Of a stretch of 64,000 nucleotides of DNA, positions 61,875 to 64,000 are shown one piece after another. The notes beneath the pieces were generated by a model. That model worked only from the letters and a program-made list of their open reading frames with translations, was not told the DNA's origin and ran no database searches. Origin of the DNA: Vibrio ruber DSM 16370. Its GTDB lineage: Bacteria > Pseudomonadota > Gammaproteobacteria > Enterobacterales > Vibrionaceae. The translations under genes and the position numbers were made by a program. The stretch is taken from NCBI RefSeq assembly GCF_900163965.1, contig NZ_FULE01000044.1, positions 1 through 64,000 of the forward strand, given 5' to 3'. Position 1 is the stretch's first letter. Every line of letters starts with the position of its first letter.

Positions 61875-63029
61875 GTGGATAAAAATAGATTGAAAACTCA
61901 TGCAATTTTACATTTCGATGAGTCTGGCTTTACCGGTAATAATCTATTACATAAGCAACAGAAAATATTTTGTTATGCATCATTAGAATGCCCTCATGAT
62001 GAAGCACAAGATTTCGTTGAGCACATCATTCGTAAGTACAAAATTCAAAACGGCGAAATTAAGGGTGGTAAATTATTAAAAGGGCTTCGCGGAAAGCGAG
62101 CTGTTGATGAAATAATTCAAAATTTTAAAGGCCGATTCAAAGTTTCAGTTTCCGATAAAAAGTACGCGTTAGCGGGTAAGTTTTTTGAGTATATATTTGA
62201 GCCTGCAATCGCGAACGTCAATTCAATATTTTATAACATTAACTTTCATCGCTTCATTAGCAACATACTTCATGTTGAACTATCTGTCAGAGGAGCAATG
62301 GCTGAAGAAATATTTGAAGATTTCGAAAAACTGATGAGGACGGGAGATTTTGAAGGGTTAAAGGCGCTTTTTTCAACTTCAAAAGATGAAGGTATATCTC
62401 CAGTTTTAGAGCAAATTTGTGATTTTGCCATACACAATAAAGATTCCGTGGTGCAAGAGTTAGATGGTTATGCTGGTGAAGGTGCAGGGAAATGGGTTCT
62501 AGATTTGACTAACACCGCTTTATTCAGCCTCTTAGCTGAATGGGGGCAGGAATATGATCAATTAACTGCTTACTGTGACCAATCTAAGCCATTGAGCGAA
62601 GAACAAGAAATATTCAATGTCATGATTAATCGAGAGGATAAAAAATTCACGCATGTTGCAGGGATTGACTCACCCATAACATTCAACTTAAAAGAGCCGC
62701 TTAATTTAGTTGACTCTAAGATCATTCATGGAGTTCAGCTTGCTGACGCAATAGCAGGTGCATTCGCCTATGCTTGCGATAGGGAAAATCAAGACGAGTA
62801 CGCCGAAAAATGGCGAGCTATGATTGAGGAGCATGTAATTTTCGGTAGTGTTTTTCCTGACTATGATCATCTGGATTTGAATAAGCTAGAGGTTCAAAGA
62901 AATGCGGTTTTGCTGCAAGAACTGGCAGACCGTAGTAAAAATGGCATCAGTCTAACCAAAGATATTGCTGAATATATTCAATTCATCACTATAGCGCTAA
63001 GAGAAACTCCGCTTGAACTACAGACATAA
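61875..63029 (+). CDS. DUF3800 domain protein
   Basis: 384 residues. The N-terminal LHFDESGFTGN matches the DUF3800 acidic start (DESG). The C-terminal part has IIHGVQLADAIAGAFAYACDRE, the second conserved block, consistent with an RNase H-like fold. The nuclease role is inferred from fold only. Proteins of this family are common in mobile and defence-related DNA, and some are preceded by conserved structured RNAs. A GTG start with AAGGGAA upstream is chosen. It lies after the hairpin-repeat array and runs into an attC-like site. Confidence 0.85.
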   Translation: MDKNRLKTHAILHFDESGFTGNNLLHKQQKIFCYASLECPHDEAQDFVEHIIRKYKIQNGEIKGGKLLKGLRGKRAVDEIIQNFKGRFKVSVSDKKYALAGKFFEYIFEPAIANVNSIFYNINFHRFISNILHVELSVRGAMAEEIFEDFEKLMRTGDFEGLKALFSTSKDEGISPVLEQICDFAIHNKDSVVQELDGYAGEGAGKWVLDLTNTALFSLLAEWGQEYDQLTAYCDQSKPLSEEQEIFNVMINREDKKFTHVAGIDSPITFNLKEPLNLVDSKIIHGVQLADAIAGAFAYACDRENQDEYAEKWRAMIEEHVIFGSVFPDYDHLDLNKLEVQRNAVLLQELADRSKNGISLTKDIAEYIQFITIALRETPLELQT

Positions 63030-63103
63030 CAAAGCGCTGCTGCCGGACAAATTTTACGCTGCGCTCCAAGTTTTCCGTAGAGCGCGGCGTTATGCCTTAG
63101 AGA
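63024..63103 (+). other. attC-like integron cassette site
   Basis: An imperfect palindrome of about 80 bp has ends CATAACAAAGCGCT and AGCGCGGCGTTATG, with an internal GGACAAATTTTACGCTGCGC. The CATAAC / GTTATG ends pair and GCGCT / AGCGC extends the stem, as in Vibrio and Shewanella-type attC sites. It overlaps the stop of the DUF3800 gene, placing that gene in a cassette-like position. Confidence 0.55.
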
Positions 63104-63108
63104 GAGTT

Positions 63109-63390
63109 ATGGACATTAAAATAATTGTGGCGATAATTGGGCTAACTGGAGTAGGGGCAAGCGCCTTGTTTCAGTATTATCTTGGGCGCCAAAATGAGAA
63201 GCCTAAAAAGGCTATTGATATTCGAGCACAAGCTTACCTTGACTTGGTCAATATAGTTGCTGAAATTACGTTTTCCGTGAAGCATGAAGAGAAACGAAAT
63301 TTAGAGCAACTACAACAGTTCACACGAGCTAACTCCAGAGTGGTTCTCATAGGTAGTAATGAGGTTGTAAACGGGTTGCATCATGTTTAG
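63109..63390 (+). CDS. Small membrane protein, 3' end replaced by fusion junction
   Basis: 93 residues. An N-terminal hydrophobic helix (IIVAIIGLTGVGASALFQYYLG) is followed by a polar helical part (AYLDLVNIVAEITFSVKHEEKRNLEQLQQFTRANSRVVLIGSNEVV). The family is not one I can name, though it resembles cassette-borne membrane proteins. After about GSNEVVN the DNA changes to the antibiotic-biosynthesis monooxygenase fragment in another frame, so the natural C-terminus is probably lost. It begins 5 bp after the attC-like site; frame further upstream runs through the attC and is not coding. Confidence 0.65.
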   Translation: MDIKIIVAIIGLTGVGASALFQYYLGRQNEKPKKAIDIRAQAYLDLVNIVAEITFSVKHEEKRNLEQLQQFTRANSRVVLIGSNEVVNGLHHV

Positions 63391-63544
63391 TGTAACCCAA
63401 AATTCTGAAAATCCCCTTCGCTTCGACGTTTACGAAGAGTTTACGGATAAAGTGGCTTTTGAACAACATCAGAAAAGAGTCAAAGCATCTCATTGGGGTA
63501 AAGTGACCGTCAACGTAGAACGTCACTATGAAATTTTGGAGTAA
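63383..63544 (+). pseudogene. 3' fragment of an antibiotic biosynthesis monooxygenase (ABM) gene
   Basis: In the frame starting at 63383 the product MFSVTQNSENPLRFDVYEEF... ends KVTVNVERHYEILE at a stop. This matches the C-terminal half of ABM-domain (putative quinol monooxygenase) proteins. Matching residues (TGCI) lie just before the ATG, but a stop codon at 63368-63370 breaks the frame. The N-terminal half is missing, so this is a remnant of a cassette fused to the preceding one. Confidence 0.75.
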
Positions 63545-63545
63545 A

Positions 63546-63590
63546 CGCATAACAAGATAATTGGACTCCCGCTCTAATGACCGACTAACC
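63546..63590 (+). other. attC-like left half after the ABM fragment
   Basis: GCATAACAAGATAATTGGAC directly follows the stop of the ABM fragment and resembles the 5' half of attC sites; the 3' half is not found before the IS110 remnant. It may be a cut attC. Confidence 0.35.
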
Positions 63591-63623
63591 TTTTTAGGCA
63601 AATCAAAACTTTGGGAGAACAAC

Positions 63624-63710
63624 ATGGGTACTATGACCATTGGTGTTGACCTGGCCACTAAGGCTATCCAAGTATACGTTTATTCGAACTCAAATATAGC
63701 TTTGAATTGA
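63624..63710 (+). pseudogene. IS110-family transposase remnant (N-terminus)
   Basis: MGTMTIGVDLATKAIQVYVYSN is the start of an IS110-type transposase (GVDLA motif of the DEDD domain), followed by a stop after 28 codons. The rest is missing. It differs from the transposase at 1-146. Confidence 0.65.
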
Positions 63711-63820
63711 ATCGCATTTTCCTCAGTAAAACGCATAAATCAGGAGGTGATGGTATTCTTTGTCTGCGCCTTCTTTTATGCTAACGTTATTCATCCACAA
63801 CGAGTCTCAATGCAGCGATT

Positions 63821-64000
63821 ATGAAAACCTCCCTCGACCATCTGCCGGAATATAAACAGCATGAGCTGGCCACGATTTCAACCATTCTGCGTGATACGTT
63901 AGAAGATTACCTGGAAGGTAAAACGGGCAGTAAGAGTGAGTTTCGTATTCTGAAAATCATCTTGTTCGGCAGCCATGCCAAAGGCAGTTGGGTTAAGGAT
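63821..64000 (+). CDS. MNT-type nucleotidyltransferase, N-terminal part (cut by window edge)
   Basis: 60 residues visible. FGSHAKGSWVKD matches the GSxxxG(S/D)W nucleotide-binding motif of minimal nucleotidyltransferases, and MKTSLDHLPEYKQ.ELATI is typical of proteins that carry an MNT domain followed by a HEPN domain. Such pairs often form toxin-antitoxin or nucleotidyl-transfer systems. The rest lies outside the window. No good ribosome site is visible. Confidence 0.8.
   Translation, partial: MKTSLDHLPEYKQHELATISTILRDTLEDYLEGKTGSKSEFRILKIILFGSHAKGSWVKD

Noticed and set aside
63013..63108. Upstream extension of the small membrane protein frame
   Set aside because: It runs through the attC-like palindrome; such read-through frames are common artefacts of cassette sites.

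Overview
The window looks like a gammaproteobacterial chromosome of the genus Vibrio, probably the second chromosome. The evidence is a quorum-regulatory Qrr small RNA with LuxO-type operators, an OmpU-type porin, a PopT/DUF368 transporter, a ShyA-type cell-wall endopeptidase and a pstSCAB operon without phoU. From memory only, the order sstT - popT - phr - lpp - helicase - pst - shyA - GGDEF/EAL resembles the early part of V. cholerae chromosome II. I cannot name a species.

Layout. 1-2.4 kb: end of an IS110-family element sitting against a repeat, then small accessory genes (membrane protein, voltage-gated K+ channel, nucleotidyltransferase) with attC-like and direct repeats. 2.4-10.6 kb: RidA, FosA, a Cache chemoreceptor, a DUF445 protein, an ABC exporter and GlgX. 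11-16.5 kb: Sel1 protein, SstT, PopT, qrr and an MFS transporter. 16.5-19.6 kb: two adjacent TPR proteins, one ending in an intact GGDEF domain and one in a degenerate one. 20-26.3 kb: a DUF523/DUF1722 - MerR - photolyase - L,D-transpeptidase operon, Lpp and a DEAD-box helicase. 26.3-32 kb: a chemoreceptor and the phosphate uptake operon behind Pho-box-like sites. 32-40.5 kb: YjiH-type protein, stand-alone CBM48 protein, ShyA, GGDEF-EAL protein, a small protein, a candidate sigma-54-dependent sRNA, porin and AcpH. 40.5-51 kb: transporters (Bcr/CflA, AzlCD, NhaD, LysE), LysR regulators, an aldo/keto reductase and other metabolic genes. 51.3-57 kb: an AT-rich beta-glucoside operon (RAT/terminator leader, EIIBC, EIIBCA, BglG-type antiterminator, GH1 phospho-beta-glucosidase). 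57-60.1 kb: hypothetical protein, GNAT, MarC and GH114 lipoprotein.

60.1-64 kb is accessory DNA. Three tandem units of a multi-hairpin repeat have stems that covary between copies. They precede a DUF3800 gene, an attC-like site, a chimeric cassette junction, an IS110 remnant and the start of an MNT-type nucleotidyltransferase.

The items most worth following up are the covarying repeat array, the candidate sigma-54 sRNA at 38.3 kb, the His-to-Cys change in the EIIA domain of the second beta-glucoside permease, and the paired active/degenerate TPR-GGDEF proteins.
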